DNA from: BOG-908 sp963848205 | GTDB taxonomy: Bacteria; Pseudomonadota; Alphaproteobacteria; Acetobacterales; Acetobacteraceae | Reading direction: 5' to 3' | Length of the DNA stretch: 64,000 nucleotides | Assembly: GCA_963848205.1 (NCBI GenBank) | Contig: CAWKCV010000006.1 | Span: 1 to 64,000, forward strand | In this document: one piece after another, positions 1 to 8,660 of the stretch | How positions within the stretch are numbered: position 1 is the first letter of the stretch | Layout of the letters: each line of letters begins with the position of its first letter | The notes under the pieces: generated by a model | The model's database searches: none | Told to the model about the DNA's origin: nothing | Seen by the model: only the letters and a program-made list of their open reading frames with translations | Position numbers and translations under genes: made by a program

Positions 1-123
1 CAGACCATTGGAGCCACCGATCATGTCGAACGCCGCGTCGCGCTCGGGCTTGTCACACATCCTGTCTACGGCTTGGCTCGCCTCTCGCCGCAGATCGGCC
101 ATTCTGTCTATGCTGCTTTCCAC
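1..123 (-). CDS. Possible N-terminus of an unknown protein, cut by the window edge
   Basis: An open frame enters the window from the left and starts at a GTG at 123 (41 codons visible, no stop). A purine-rich AGAGG lies about 8 bases upstream of the GTG; an internal ATG at 102 is an alternative start. The visible residues are a charged mix (MADLRREASQAVDRM near the ATG) with no domain I recognise. It lies in the accessory stretch left of the broken tRNA-Arg. It may be a chance frame. Confidence 0.25.
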   Translation of the reverse strand, partial: MESSIDRMADLRREASQAVDRMCDKPERDAAFDMIGGSNGL

Positions 124-559
124 TGGTCCACCTCTTCAATGCGCACGCCGGCTTTTTGTGCGCAAAAGTAGGTAACATGGCAGTTGTCGCGCCCGGCCGA
201 TTTGGCCGGGCGAGGCCTCATGCTGGCGGGAAAATCAGCTATTGACAGGTTTTGGCCTGGCCTACCTGGATTGGGCAACCTTGCTGTCCGGTCCTGCGAT
301 TTTTGAGCCCCGTCTTCTCGGGTTGTATCGCCTCGGCCCCGCGGCCGACCCGGCGGGAGCGGCAAGCTGCGGCGCTGACGGCGTTGCACCGTGACGGTCG
401 GTGAAATACCGTGCGTTCCACCAGCTTCGCGCCGGCATCTGTGCCTTGCCGCCCTCCCCTCGGGAACCGGCGTGGCGACCTCTACGAAGTCCCCTGTCGC
501 GCCTAAGGCTAGCGGCAGCGAGGTCCCGCCTCATTTGTTTCCACAAGCTTCAGCCCAAC
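124..559. other. Accessory intergenic stretch, nothing recognisable
   Basis: About 430 bases with only short overlapping frames on both strands. Their products are rich in Arg, Pro and Ala, as expected from random GC-rich DNA. No tRNA, terminator, integrase or insertion-sequence end is visible. A 3' half matching the truncated tRNA-Arg further right was looked for here and not found. Confidence 0.5.
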
Positions 560-1297
560 TCACCGCAAGGGCGAATGGATGTCCGGGTGCCACGATAGGT
601 TCTCGCCCCAGCTTGTAGCCAGCCGTTCGGCGCGCACTCGAACAGCTGGCGGCGCATCAATTACGAAGAACGCCCGTGGCGAGTAGGGTCGCGCCCGGAC
701 CGCGTCGACCGTCGTGAAGCCAAGGGCGCGCAGCCTCTCCGCCCAGTGCGCCAGCTCGGTAAGGTGTCCACCCTTCATACGGGTGTGGTGATGGTACACC
801 ACGAGGGTTCGCCCCGGCCCGGCCAGCGCTCTCACCTCCGCCAGGGCGATGCACTTGCCGCCTGCCAGCGCGCCAGGGCTGAAGTTCGCTGTCTCAAGGC
901 CGTTGTCAGGGTCAACGAACACGATGCTGCAGCCGGTCACTGCCTCTTGGACGCGGCGGAACCAGGCGGCGCGTGCCGCGCTCCTCTGCGCCGGGGTTCC
1001 CGAGGTAGGGATTACCTCGTCAGCGTACACGGCGTGCGGGATGAGCGCCGCGGCCTGCAGCGCCTGGACCCGCCGGGCGCCGGACGAAACGACAGCAATC
1101 AGGCTGTCGTAGAGATCAGGGTCATACGCCCTCCATTGGTCAGGGCGCTGAAGGTAGCCCACATGCCGCCCGTCACCGTTGTGGCCCTCGTCAGGGAAAA
1201 GCCACCAAGCCACCCCCAGCTTGTGGTCCGGCGCTAGCGCCCGGAGGAGGGCGAACTTGACGAAGTCCCCAATGTCGCCGGCGTAACGGTCCTGCAT
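560..1297 (-). CDS. Conserved hypothetical protein with a DPDNGL motif (accessory)
   Basis: Predicted 245-residue soluble protein. I prefer the ATG at 1297 over the TTG five codons upstream because the conserved-looking N-terminus MQDRYAGDIGDFVKF begins there. Recognisable blocks are YAGDIGDFVKFALLR at residues 4-18, VFVDPDNGLE near the middle and VVYHHHTRMKGGH after it. I recall sporadic proteins with the same opening and a VDPDNG block, mostly unannotated, but cannot assign a function. The Asp- and His-rich blocks could bind metal or nucleotide (inference). It has no operon partner and sits between the window edge and a broken tRNA, which suggests horizontally acquired DNA. Confidence 0.7.
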   Translation of the reverse strand: MQDRYAGDIGDFVKFALLRALAPDHKLGVAWWLFPDEGHNGDGRHVGYLQRPDQWRAYDPDLYDSLIAVVSSGARRVQALQAAALIPHAVYADEVIPTSGTPAQRSAARAAWFRRVQEAVTGCSIVFVDPDNGLETANFSPGALAGGKCIALAEVRALAGPGRTLVVYHHHTRMKGGHLTELAHWAERLRALGFTTVDAVRARPYSPRAFFVIDAPPAVRVRAERLATSWGENLSWHPDIHSPLR

Positions 1298-1551
1298 CCG
1301 ACCAGAGTTCAACGACTGCGCTGCCGCGTCTAGTCGACAGACCTGTCGCGTTCCACAGGACGACCGTCATTTCGGCTGGGCCAGGCGTTCCGCCTCGGAA
1401 CCTTCCCACGCTCTTCCCCCGAGGTAACCGGAGGGCATCTGTGGCCAACCGAAGCGATTGTGAGCGGCTCGCTCCAGGTATTTGTGGTCTAAAGGCCTGA
1501 AGCGTAACAAGAGCGGGCCACTTGTGCCGACTTCGCTGCTCCCATCTACCT
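1298..1551. other. Non-coding stretch between hypothetical gene and broken tRNA
   Basis: No credible gene. A short minus-strand frame overlaps the 5' end of the hypothetical gene but has random composition. This is the likely junction between accessory DNA and the chromosomal tRNA-Arg remnant. No repeat matching the tRNA 3' half was seen. Confidence 0.4.
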
Positions 1552-1591
1552 ATTCGTAGTCTGGTGCTCTATCCAATTGAGCTACGGGTGC
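1552..1591 (-). pseudogene. 5' half of tRNA-Arg(ACG), truncated in the anticodon arm
   Basis: Read on the minus strand from 1591, the sequence has a tRNA acceptor 5' strand (GCACCCG), the TA at positions 8-9, a D-stem GCTC/GAGC with a GG-containing D-loop, an anticodon stem CCAGA and the loop CTACGAA (anticodon ACG, arginine). After the loop only one T is retained. The expected TCTGG, variable loop, T-arm and acceptor 3' strand are absent, and unrelated sequence follows. Anticodon loops of tRNA genes are common integration points for tyrosine-recombinase islands, so this probably marks a former integration or deletion edge. Confidence 0.7.
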
Positions 1592-1748
1592 CACGAGGAG
1601 GCGGCGATGTAGCCTAAGCGCCTCGGGGCCGCAAGCCCCGCGACGAGCTTGCGCCTGACGTGCGGCGTTCGGCAACGCGGTTCGGGCCTCACGGCTGCCT
1701 CGCATTCAAGATTGCCCTGGCCAGCACCCATGGCCACACTCTGCTTGC

Positions 1749-3068
1749 ATGACGGATACGCCGGTCACTCAGGAGGGGCTTCGGGCCGATATCGGGCTGC
1801 GTAGCGCTGTTCTGCTGGTCATGGGCGGCGTGATCGGGGTAGGCATTTTCGTCAACCCGGCGGTCGTCGCGCACGATCTTCACTCGCCGGGACTGGTGCT
1901 GGCGGCTTGGGCTCTGGGCGGGGTTATGGCGCTGCTGGGCGCGTTCATCTACGCCGAACTGGCGGCCCGGATGCCAGCCACTGGTGGCGAATACGTGTAT
2001 CTTCGCGACACCTATGGCAAACTGATCGGCTTCCTGTTCGGCTGGACGACGTTGCTCGTGGTGCAATCCGGCGGAATGGCGGCCGTCTCGATTGTGTTTG
2101 CCGACAACGTATTGCGTTTGCTGCCGGGGATTTTGCCTCGGAATCTGCTGATTGTGCTGACACTGGGGCTGCTGACGCTGACGAATTGTGCGGGCGTGCG
2201 TACCGGTAACCGCATACAGGCCTGCTTGGGCATTCTGAAACTGACCTGCATTGCGGCATTGATTTTCGCGGGCTTGCTCATCGCGCCTCTTGCACAGCCC
2301 GATGCCATCCAGAGTGCGCCCGACACATTGAAGTCCTTCGGCGCGGCGATGATTGCTGTCGTTTTCACCTATGGCGGCTGGCAGACGGCCAATTATGTTG
2401 CGGGAGAGGTGAGAGATTCGGTCAAGACGCTTGCGCGTGCACTGCTATTGGGCATGGCACTCGTCTGCATAGTATATCTGCTCATCAATATCGCTTGCCT
2501 TCGTGCTTTGGGGCCCGCGGCGCTCGCGGTCACGCACACGCCGGCGGCAGATCTGCTGCAGCGTGCCACGGGCCAAGTTGGCGCCAGCCTGGCCGCTTGC
2601 ATAATCGCGTTGTCCGCGCTGGCCTATCTTGGTCAAGGCATGCTGACCGGCCCACGCGTGCTGTTCGCAATGGCGCGCGACGGATTGTTCTTTTCGTCGA
2701 TGGCGCATGTGAACGAGACCAGCCGCGTGCCGGCTGCGGCCATTCTCTTGCAGGGCGCGTGGACTTCGGCGCTGGCGCTGACCGGCAGCTACGAGCAGAT
2801 TCTAAGCTATGACGTTGCAACCAACTTCCTGTTCTTTGGCATCAGCGCCTCCTGTCTCTTCGTGCTTCGGCGGCGCGGCACACTGCCAAGTATATATCGG
2901 GCGCCGTTGCATCCTTGGAGCACCGGCGCGTTCATGTGTGCCTGTGCATGTATCGTCGCCGTCTCGATCTGGAACTACCCGATCAACAGCCTCGTCGGCT
3001 ATGGCATAATGGCGGCCGGCATTCCGCCTTACCTTTATTGGCGTTACCGGAGATCGAACTCCGCATGA
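1749..3068 (+). CDS. APC-family amino acid permease
   Basis: 439-residue inner-membrane transporter of the amino acid-polyamine-organocation superfamily, predicted to move an amino acid by proton symport or exchange. The N-terminal signature LLVMGGVIGVGIFVNPA (residues about 19-35) is the unwound first helix that binds substrate in this fold. Ten to twelve hydrophobic helices follow, with the family segment ATGGEYVYLRDTYGK near residue 80. The start fits the length of YfnA/LAT-like members. It lies 19 bases upstream of a broken aminotransferase on the same strand, so transport and transamination of one amino acid may once have been coupled. The substrate cannot be read from the sequence. Confidence 0.88.
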   Translation: MTDTPVTQEGLRADIGLRSAVLLVMGGVIGVGIFVNPAVVAHDLHSPGLVLAAWALGGVMALLGAFIYAELAARMPATGGEYVYLRDTYGKLIGFLFGWTTLLVVQSGGMAAVSIVFADNVLRLLPGILPRNLLIVLTLGLLTLTNCAGVRTGNRIQACLGILKLTCIAALIFAGLLIAPLAQPDAIQSAPDTLKSFGAAMIAVVFTYGGWQTANYVAGEVRDSVKTLARALLLGMALVCIVYLLINIACLRALGPAALAVTHTPAADLLQRATGQVGASLAACIIALSALAYLGQGMLTGPRVLFAMARDGLFFSSMAHVNETSRVPAAAILLQGAWTSALALTGSYEQILSYDVATNFLFFGISASCLFVLRRRGTLPSIYRAPLHPWSTGAFMCACACIVAVSIWNYPINSLVGYGIMAAGIPPYLYWRYRRSNSA

Positions 3069-3087
3069 TTAGGCAAGAACATTCGGC

Positions 3088-4156
3088 ATGACCTACTCGG
3101 ACTATATGCATTTCGCAAAGACTGGCGCGTCGGCGCGCTATAATCTCGCTTCCAGCGGCGTTGCCGATTGCACATTGGAGGAACTGGCGCTGGAGCCAGA
3201 ACTCGCTCGCGCTGCATGGGCAAAATGCTTACGGCTACCCGCCGCTCATCTCGCATATCGCAGGCCGATTCAACGTCGATCCCACCTGCGTCGTCACCCC
3301 GGGCGGCGGTACATCGTTTGCAAACCACCTGGCACTCGCTGCCATTCTGGCCCCGGGCGACCACGTGCTGATCGAGCAACCGACGTACGCGCTGATTACC
3401 GACACACTTGCCTATTTGCACGCTGATGTAAGATTTTTCCTTCGTTCGCCCCATGCGAGATGGCAGATCGATCCAGAGAATGTCATTCGTTCGATCACGC
3501 CCCGCACGCGCCTTGTCATTCTGACGAATTTGCATAATCCGAGCGGTGATCTCACCGACGCCGATACGATCGACTTGATCGCGGGAGCCGCCGAACGGGT
3601 AGGCGCGCTATTGCTTGTCGACGAAGTCTATCGTGAACTGCTCTTTGCCGATGGTCGTGCCACAACCTCGTTTCGTCCGGATGGCAACATTGTCGTGACG
3701 AGCAGCCTGACAAAAGCTTATGGGCTGAGCGGACTTCGGTGCGGCTGGTGCCTGGCACCACCTCACTTGGCGGAACGAATGCGACGATTGAACGACCTGT
3801 TCGGCGTGTTACCGTCACATCCTGCCGAATGTATGGCGGTTGCCGCGTTCGAACGGCTGAGCGTGTTCAGGGCGCGCGCAACAAAGCTGATCAGCGCCAA
3901 CCGTAACGCTTATGCGGAAATACTTGCCGACCATCCGGCACTCGAGCAATCGATATGCCAGCAAGGAACAACGATGTTTCCGCGATTGCGAATGGGGGAT
4001 GGCGACGCGCTTTATGAACGCTTGATGTCTCGCTTCGAAACGAGCGTGGCGCCCGGCCGCTTTTTCGGCTGCCCTGCCCATGTGCGAATTGGCCTGGGCG
4101 GTGATGTCCAGAAATCGCGGGAGGGAATGGCCCGGCTGGCCGATGCGCTCTGCTAG
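3088..4156 (+). pseudogene. PLP-dependent class I/II aminotransferase, disrupted by a frameshift
   Basis: The N-terminus (start 3088, MTYSDYMHFAKTGASARYN) and the rest of the protein, from HGQNAYGYPP onward, lie in different frames. At 3202-3209 the tetranucleotide CTCG occurs twice in tandem. Removing one copy restores a continuous reading frame through ELALHGQNAYG. The downstream part is a standard fold-type I aminotransferase, with NLHNPSGD, VDEVYRELLF and the PLP-lysine region SSLTKAYGLSGLRCGW. Translation of the distal frame from a TTG at 3161 would lack the N-terminal arm. The stop codon overlaps the convergent leuB stop by 4 bases. A real slippage mutation is more likely than a homopolymer sequencing error. 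Confidence 0.8.
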
Positions 4157-5265
4157 GCTTGCATCTTTTCCAGCTCGCGCAACACTGCCTCTCCCATCAC
4201 ACCGGTTCCCACGCGCGCAGCGCCAGGAGCCATGATATCGGCTGTTCGCAAGCCATTGCCAAGAACACGAACGACAGCATGTTCCAGGTCCGCGGCGGTT
4301 TCCTCCATGTCGAAGGAATAGCGTAGCATCAACGCGAAACTCAGGATCTGCGCGAGCGGGTTGGCGACACCTCGGCCGGCGATGTCCGGCGCGCTACCAT
4401 GGATTGGCTCGTACAAGGCGTGCCTGCGTCCATCGGGTTGAATGGCGCCCAGCGTGGCAGACGGCAGCATGCCGAGACTGCCGGTAAGTTGCCCTGCCAG
4501 ATCGGACAACAGGTCGCCGAACAGATTTGTAGTGACGATCACATCGAACTGCAGCGGCTGCCGGACAAGCTGCATAGCGCAATTATCCGCAAGCACATGC
4601 GAGATTGCAATGTCGGGGTACTCGGCCTTCTGCAAGGCAGCCATTGTTTGACGCCAGAGCAGGCCACTTTCCATGACATTGGATTTTTCCACGCTAGCAA
4701 CACGTTTGGCGCGCTTGCGTGCCAGCTCGAACGCTACACGGCCGACGCGCTCGATCTCGGAAGTGGTATAGACTTCCGTGTTCACGCCGCGCCGTGTGCC
4801 GTCCGCCAACGTCTCAATTCCACGCGGTTCGCCAAAGTAGATGCCGCCCGTGCTTTCGCGCACGATCATCAGGTCCAGGCCCCGGACGATCTCAGGCTTC
4901 AATGTGCTGGCCGATACGAGCGGATCATACACGATGGCCGGGCGAAGATTGGCAAACAGACCCAACTCACGACGCAAATTCAGGATGGCTATCTCAGGTC
5001 GCTTGTCGAAACCGAGGTGATCCCAAGCTGGGCCGCCCACCGCGCCGAACAGCACGGCGTCGGCTTCGCGCGCGAGCTCCAACGTGCTCTCGGCCAGCGG
5101 CACGCCACGCGCCTCGATCGATGCGCCGCCGACCAGATCTTCCTCGACTTCCAGTGCCACACCCTTCTTGCGAACGAGCCAGTCGATGACGCGCTTGACC
5201 TCGCGTGTGACCTCCGGACCTATGCCATCGCCAGGCAGGAGCAGCAGCTTTTTGGAACTGGCCAT
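4153..5265 (-). CDS. leuB: 3-isopropylmalate dehydrogenase
   Basis: 370-residue cytoplasmic enzyme of the isocitrate/isopropylmalate dehydrogenase family. It oxidatively decarboxylates (2R,3S)-3-isopropylmalate with NAD, the third dedicated step of leucine synthesis. The ATG at 5265 gives the family N-terminus MASSKKLLLLPGDGIGPEV; the frame stays open further upstream but adds unrelated residues. Diagnostic segments are ESTGGIYFGEPRG, the catalytic region VEKSNVMESGLLWR, and the NAD/metal site region LFGDLLSDLAGQLTGSLG followed by YEPIHGSAPDIAG. It follows leuD by 14 bases and closes the leuCDB operon. Its stop overlaps that of the convergent aminotransferase. Confidence 0.97.
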   Translation of the reverse strand: MASSKKLLLLPGDGIGPEVTREVKRVIDWLVRKKGVALEVEEDLVGGASIEARGVPLAESTLELAREADAVLFGAVGGPAWDHLGFDKRPEIAILNLRRELGLFANLRPAIVYDPLVSASTLKPEIVRGLDLMIVRESTGGIYFGEPRGIETLADGTRRGVNTEVYTTSEIERVGRVAFELARKRAKRVASVEKSNVMESGLLWRQTMAALQKAEYPDIAISHVLADNCAMQLVRQPLQFDVIVTTNLFGDLLSDLAGQLTGSLGMLPSATLGAIQPDGRRHALYEPIHGSAPDIAGRGVANPLAQILSFALMLRYSFDMEETAADLEHAVVRVLGNGLRTADIMAPGAARVGTGVMGEAVLRELEKMQA

Positions 5266-5279
5266 GAAGTCGTTCGCTC

Positions 5280-5903
5280 CTACGCGCCCTGAATAGTGGG
5301 TAGCCATGGCTGCGTTTGGCCGCGCCGTGCTTCGAACGCATCGATCACGGTCACGCGCTGCAGAGTCTGGCCGATTTCGTCCAGACCTTCGAGCAACATG
5401 TGCCGTTGCAGCGCATCGACTTCGAACGCCACTTCTTCGCCGTTCGGCCTGGTGACAATCTGGCGCGCGAGATCGACCGTCAAGCGCGCGTTTGCACCAA
5501 GCCTGGCGTCTTCCATCAGCAGATCGCATGTGGCACGCGGCAACGCGATCGGAAGAATGCCGTTCTTGAAACAGTTGTTCCGGAAAATGTCGGCGAAATC
5601 GGGCGCGATCACGCAGCGTATGCCGAAATCAAGCAACGCCCAAGGCGCATGCTCCCGCGAAGAACCACAGCCGAAATTTTCATGCGTAATGAGGATTTCG
5701 GCCTGACGGTAAGGCGGTGTGTTGAGAACGAATTCCGGCCGTTCGGCCCCTGCTTCGTCGTAGCGCAGCGTATCGAACAGATGCGCGCCGAGACCGCTGC
5801 GCTTTATCGTCTTGAGAAAACGCGCAGGAATTATCTTGTCAGTGTCGATATTGGCAGTCGGCAATGGCGCTGCAATACCTGTGAGAACCGTGAAAGATCG
5901 CAT
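5280..5903 (-). CDS. leuD: 3-isopropylmalate dehydratase small subunit
   Basis: 207-residue small subunit that supplies the swivelling domain of isopropylmalate isomerase and partners with LeuC. The ATG at 5903 gives MRSFTVLTGIAAPLPTANIDTDKIIP; the NIDTDKIIPARFLK segment and NFGCGSSREHAPWAL (substrate-recognition loop) are typical. Length is normal for the family (about 200). Its ATG shares one base with the leuC stop (TGATG), implying translational coupling, and leuB follows 14 bases later. Confidence 0.97.
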   Translation of the reverse strand: MRSFTVLTGIAAPLPTANIDTDKIIPARFLKTIKRSGLGAHLFDTLRYDEAGAERPEFVLNTPPYRQAEILITHENFGCGSSREHAPWALLDFGIRCVIAPDFADIFRNNCFKNGILPIALPRATCDLLMEDARLGANARLTVDLARQIVTRPNGEEVAFEVDALQRHMLLEGLDEIGQTLQRVTVIDAFEARRGQTQPWLPTIQGA

Positions 5904-7303
5904 CAAGCAATCTCGCGCACGTCGGTCAGATGGCCGGCAATCGCGGCCGCGGCGGCCATGGCGGGCGAGAGCAAGTGCGTACGCCCACCGGGACCCTGCC
6001 GGCCTTCGAAATTGCGGTTCGACGTGCTGGCGCAGCGCTGGCCTGGCGTGAGCTTGTCGGGGTTCATGCCGAGACACATCGAGCAGCCCGGCTCGCGCCA
6101 TTCGAAACCGGCATCGATGAAGATGCGGTCCAAACCTTCGGCTTCTGCCGCAAGCTTTACCAAGCCGGAACCTGGGACAACCATGACACGAACGCCGGGG
6201 GCCGCGTGCTTGCCACGCGCGATACTGGCGGCCGCACGCAAATCTTCGATACGCCCGTTCGTGCAGCTGCCAATGAATACTACATCGATCGGCAAGCCTT
6301 CAAGCCTCTGGCCCGGCGCCAATCCCATATAGTCCAGCATCCGCTGCATGTCCGCGCGCGTCGCTTCGCCTTCGCACTGCGCGGGGTCGGGCACGCAGTC
6401 CGTAATCGGACAAACGGCTTGCGGGCTTGTACCCCAACTCACCATCGGTGCGATGGAAGCGGCATCGAGCGTTACGGTTTTGTCGTAGACGGCACCAGGA
6501 TCGGACACGAGCGTGCGCCAATAAGCGATGGCGTGGTCGAGCGCTTCTCCCGCGGGCGAAAAAGGCCGTCCGCGTAAATAGTCGAACGTCACATCGTCCG
6601 GCGCGATCATCCCGGCGCGCGCACCTGCCTCAATCGACATGTTGCACACGGTCAAGCGGCCGGCCATGTCCAGCGCGCGGATCGCCGTTCCCGTATATTC
6701 GATGACATGCCCGGTGCCGCCCGCGGTGCCAATCTTCCCAATAATTGCGAGCACGATGTCCTTGGCAGTCACGCCCCGGCCAAGGGTGCCGTCAACTTCC
6801 ACACGCATGTTCTTTGCCGGCCGTTGCAGCAACGTCTGCGTCGCCAGCACGTGTTCGACTTCCGACGTGCCGATGCCGAACGCCAGCGCGCCCAGCGCAC
6901 CATGTGTTGATGTGTGCGAATCCCCGCATACGATCGTCATGCCCGGCAGCGAAATCCCCTGCTCCGGACCGACGATATGCACGATGCCCTGACGCGCATC
7001 GAGAAGCGGAAAATACGGCACGCCGAATTCCGCAACGTTGCGCTCCAACGTCTCGACTTGCAGCCGACTCTCCGGCTCCGCAATCCCAAGACGCCGATCC
7101 GACGTCGGCACGTTGTGGTCGGTTACCGCGATCGTCGCATCCGGCCGACGCACCCGCCGACCCGCCGCACGCAAACCCTCGAACGCCTGCGGCGACGTCA
7201 CCTCATGCACAAGATGCCGATCAATGTAGAGAACGCACGTGCCGTCATCGAGCCTCTCGACAACATGTGCATCCCAGACTTTGTCGAACAGCGTTTGCGA
7301 CAT
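5903..7303 (-). CDS. leuC: 3-isopropylmalate dehydratase large subunit
   Basis: 466-residue aconitase-family subunit that, with LeuD, isomerises 2-isopropylmalate to 3-isopropylmalate. The 4Fe-4S ligands are visible as the Cys in IGSCTNGRIED and the pair in GCSMCLGMNPD. CGDSHTSTHGALGALAFGIG is the substrate-binding segment. The start at 7303 is fixed by a strong GGAGG five bases upstream and by MSQTLFDKVWDAHVV. Between leuC and upstream rplS lies a 200-base inverted repeat (7325-7523), so leuCDB may have its own promoter or be partly insulated from the ribosomal genes. No leader peptide rich in leucine codons was seen. Confidence 0.97.
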   Translation of the reverse strand: MSQTLFDKVWDAHVVERLDDGTCVLYIDRHLVHEVTSPQAFEGLRAAGRRVRRPDATIAVTDHNVPTSDRRLGIAEPESRLQVETLERNVAEFGVPYFPLLDARQGIVHIVGPEQGISLPGMTIVCGDSHTSTHGALGALAFGIGTSEVEHVLATQTLLQRPAKNMRVEVDGTLGRGVTAKDIVLAIIGKIGTAGGTGHVIEYTGTAIRALDMAGRLTVCNMSIEAGARAGMIAPDDVTFDYLRGRPFSPAGEALDHAIAYWRTLVSDPGAVYDKTVTLDAASIAPMVSWGTSPQAVCPITDCVPDPAQCEGEATRADMQRMLDYMGLAPGQRLEGLPIDVVFIGSCTNGRIEDLRAAASIARGKHAAPGVRVMVVPGSGLVKLAAEAEGLDRIFIDAGFEWREPGCSMCLGMNPDKLTPGQRCASTSNRNFEGRQGPGGRTHLLSPAMAAAAAIAGHLTDVREIA

Positions 7304-7324
7304 GACGACCTCCTGCTGCGGGGT

Positions 7325-7523
7325 GGAAGGAAGGCCGGGGGCTCTGCCCCTGAACCCCGCTGGGGACTCGTCCCCAGACCCCATCTACCAAGGGAGGGTG
7401 CGAAGGAGGCGCACGCACCTTGGCAAAGATACGCGCCCCCCCTCCGCACCCTCCCTTAAGTAAAAGGCTCCAAGGACAAGTCCTTAGCGGGGGTTCAGGG
7501 GGCAGAGCCCCCCCGGCCTTCCA
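7325..7523. repeat. Long intergenic inverted repeat between rplS and leuC
   Basis: Outer arms at about 7325-7375 and 7472-7523 are imperfect reverse complements, each carrying GGCCGGGGG-type, GGCTCTGCCCC-type and CCCCGCT blocks. Each arm ends in its own small hairpin (GGGGACTCGTCCCC at 7362-7375, AAGGACAAGTCCTT at 7472-7485). An inner perfect 13-bp pair, AAGGGAGGGTGCG (7390-7402) with its complement at 7445-7457, extends the structure. It fills the whole spacer between two same-strand operons. The paired end-hairpins differ in sequence but remain self-complementary. It could act as an attenuator, a processing site or a mobile palindromic element; it has no coding capacity. Confidence 0.75.
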
Positions 7524-7524
7524 C

Positions 7525-7914
7525 TCACTCCGCCGCAGCAGTGTCCTTCGGCAGTTCGCGGGCTTTTTCGGCGATGCGGGCGGACTTGCCGCGGCGGCCG
7601 CGGAGATAATACAGCTTGGCGCGGCGCACGTCGCCGCGGCGGACCACTTCGATTTCGGCGATCTGCGGCGAGTAGAGCGGGAAGACGCGTTCGACGCCTT
7701 CGCCGTAGCTGATCTTGCGCACGGTAAAGTTGCTGTTCAGGCCCCGGTTGCTGCGGGCGATGCAGACGCCTTCGTAAGCCTGCACGCGGGTGCGTTCGCC
7801 TTCGACAACCTTGACGGACACTTTCAGCGTGTCGCCGGGGGCGAAGGTGGGGACGGCGCGGGCGGCGGTGAGGCGGGCGACTTCCTCGGCCTCGAAGGTT
7901 TGCAGGATGTTCAT
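7525..7914 (-). CDS. rplS: Ribosomal protein L19
   Basis: 129-residue 50S protein located at the interface with the 30S subunit. The start at 7914 gives MNILQTFEAEEVARL. The core FAPGDTLKVSVKVVEGERTR, then RVQAYEGVCIARSNRG and FPLYSPQIAEIEVVRRGDVRRAKLYYLR, are the family hallmarks. The C-terminal tail is short and acidic. The gene follows trmD by 29 bases in the conserved rpsP-rimM-trmD-rplS order. No clear Shine-Dalgarno precedes the ATG, so it may depend on coupling to trmD. Confidence 0.97.
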   Translation of the reverse strand: MNILQTFEAEEVARLTAARAVPTFAPGDTLKVSVKVVEGERTRVQAYEGVCIARSNRGLNSNFTVRKISYGEGVERVFPLYSPQIAEIEVVRRGDVRRAKLYYLRGRRGKSARIAEKARELPKDTAAAE

Positions 7915-7943
7915 GGGAGGGGTCCTCGGGGGTTGCAGTTTGA

Positions 7944-8660
7944 TTACGGGCTGGCGGGTCGCGGGGCAACTTGCGCCGTGTGCGCAGCCCAGAGGTCGGG
8001 GCGGCGGGCGCGGGTGGTTGCCTCGGATTGGGTTTGGCGCCAGGCGGCGATGGCGGCGTGGTTGCCGGAGAGCAGCACGGGCGGAACAGCGCGTCCGCTC
8101 CATTCTGCTGGGCGGGTGTAGTGCGGATATTCGAGCAGACCGGCGGAGAAGCTTTCCTCGGTGGCGCTGTCGGCGTCGCCCATGGTGCCGGGGATAAGGC
8201 GGACAATGGCGTCGAGCAGCAGCATGGCGGGGAGTTCGCCGCCGGAGAGGACGTAGTCGCCGATGCTGATTTCCTCGGCGCCGCTGGCGTCGATGGCGCG
8301 CTGGTCAATGCCTTCGTAGCGGCCGCAGAGGAGGATCACGCCAGGGCAGGCAGCTAGACGTTGGGCGTCGGCCTGGGTGAACGGGCGGCCGCGCGGGGTG
8401 AGATAGACGATCGGTCGTGGCGCTTCGGTTTGGGCGGCCGCGAGGGCGGCGGTGACGACGTCGGGGCGCATGACCATGCCCGGGCCGCCGCCAAAAGGTG
8501 TGTCGTCGACGGTGCGGTGACGGTCGGTTGCGTGGGCGCGGATGTCGCGCGCATCCAGCGACCAGAGGCCGCTTTGGAGCGCGCGGCCGGCGAGGGATTG
8601 GCCGAGCGGGCCGGGGAACATGTCCGGAAAGAGGGTGAGGATGGTGGCGCGCCAGGTCAT
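7944..8660 (-). CDS. trmD: tRNA (guanine-37-N1)-methyltransferase
   Basis: 238-residue SPOUT-class enzyme that methylates G37 next to the anticodon of Leu, Pro and Arg tRNAs, preventing +1 frameshifts. Seen: the N-terminal ATILTLFPDMFPG, the loop DDTPFGGGPGMVM, and the AdoMet-binding trefoil knot LLCGRYEGIDQRA with EEISIGDYVLSGGE. Length fits the family. Its ATG overlaps the rimM stop by four bases (ATGA), so the two are translationally coupled. The C-terminus (after WAAHTAQV) is short and not conserved. Confidence 0.97.
   Translation of the reverse strand: MTWRATILTLFPDMFPGPLGQSLAGRALQSGLWSLDARDIRAHATDRHRTVDDTPFGGGPGMVMRPDVVTAALAAAQTEAPRPIVYLTPRGRPFTQADAQRLAACPGVILLCGRYEGIDQRAIDASGAEEISIGDYVLSGGELPAMLLLDAIVRLIPGTMGDADSATEESFSAGLLEYPHYTRPAEWSGRAVPPVLLSGNHAAIAAWRQTQSEATTRARRPDLWAAHTAQVAPRPASP

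Noticed and set aside
746..1237. 163-codon plus-strand frame opposite the DPDNG-motif gene
   Set aside because: Antisense, with random composition. The minus-strand frame has coherent conserved-looking blocks.
1552..1591. Group I intron interrupting tRNA-Arg
   Set aside because: Introns do occur in anticodon loops, but no 3' exon with a T-arm was found on the minus strand between this point and the window edge.
4399..5292. 297-codon plus-strand open frame opposite leuB
   Set aside because: Antisense to a well-supported enzyme gene, with no recognisable motifs. The same holds for the large antisense frames opposite leuD, ffh, the GGDEF/EAL gene and pqiB.
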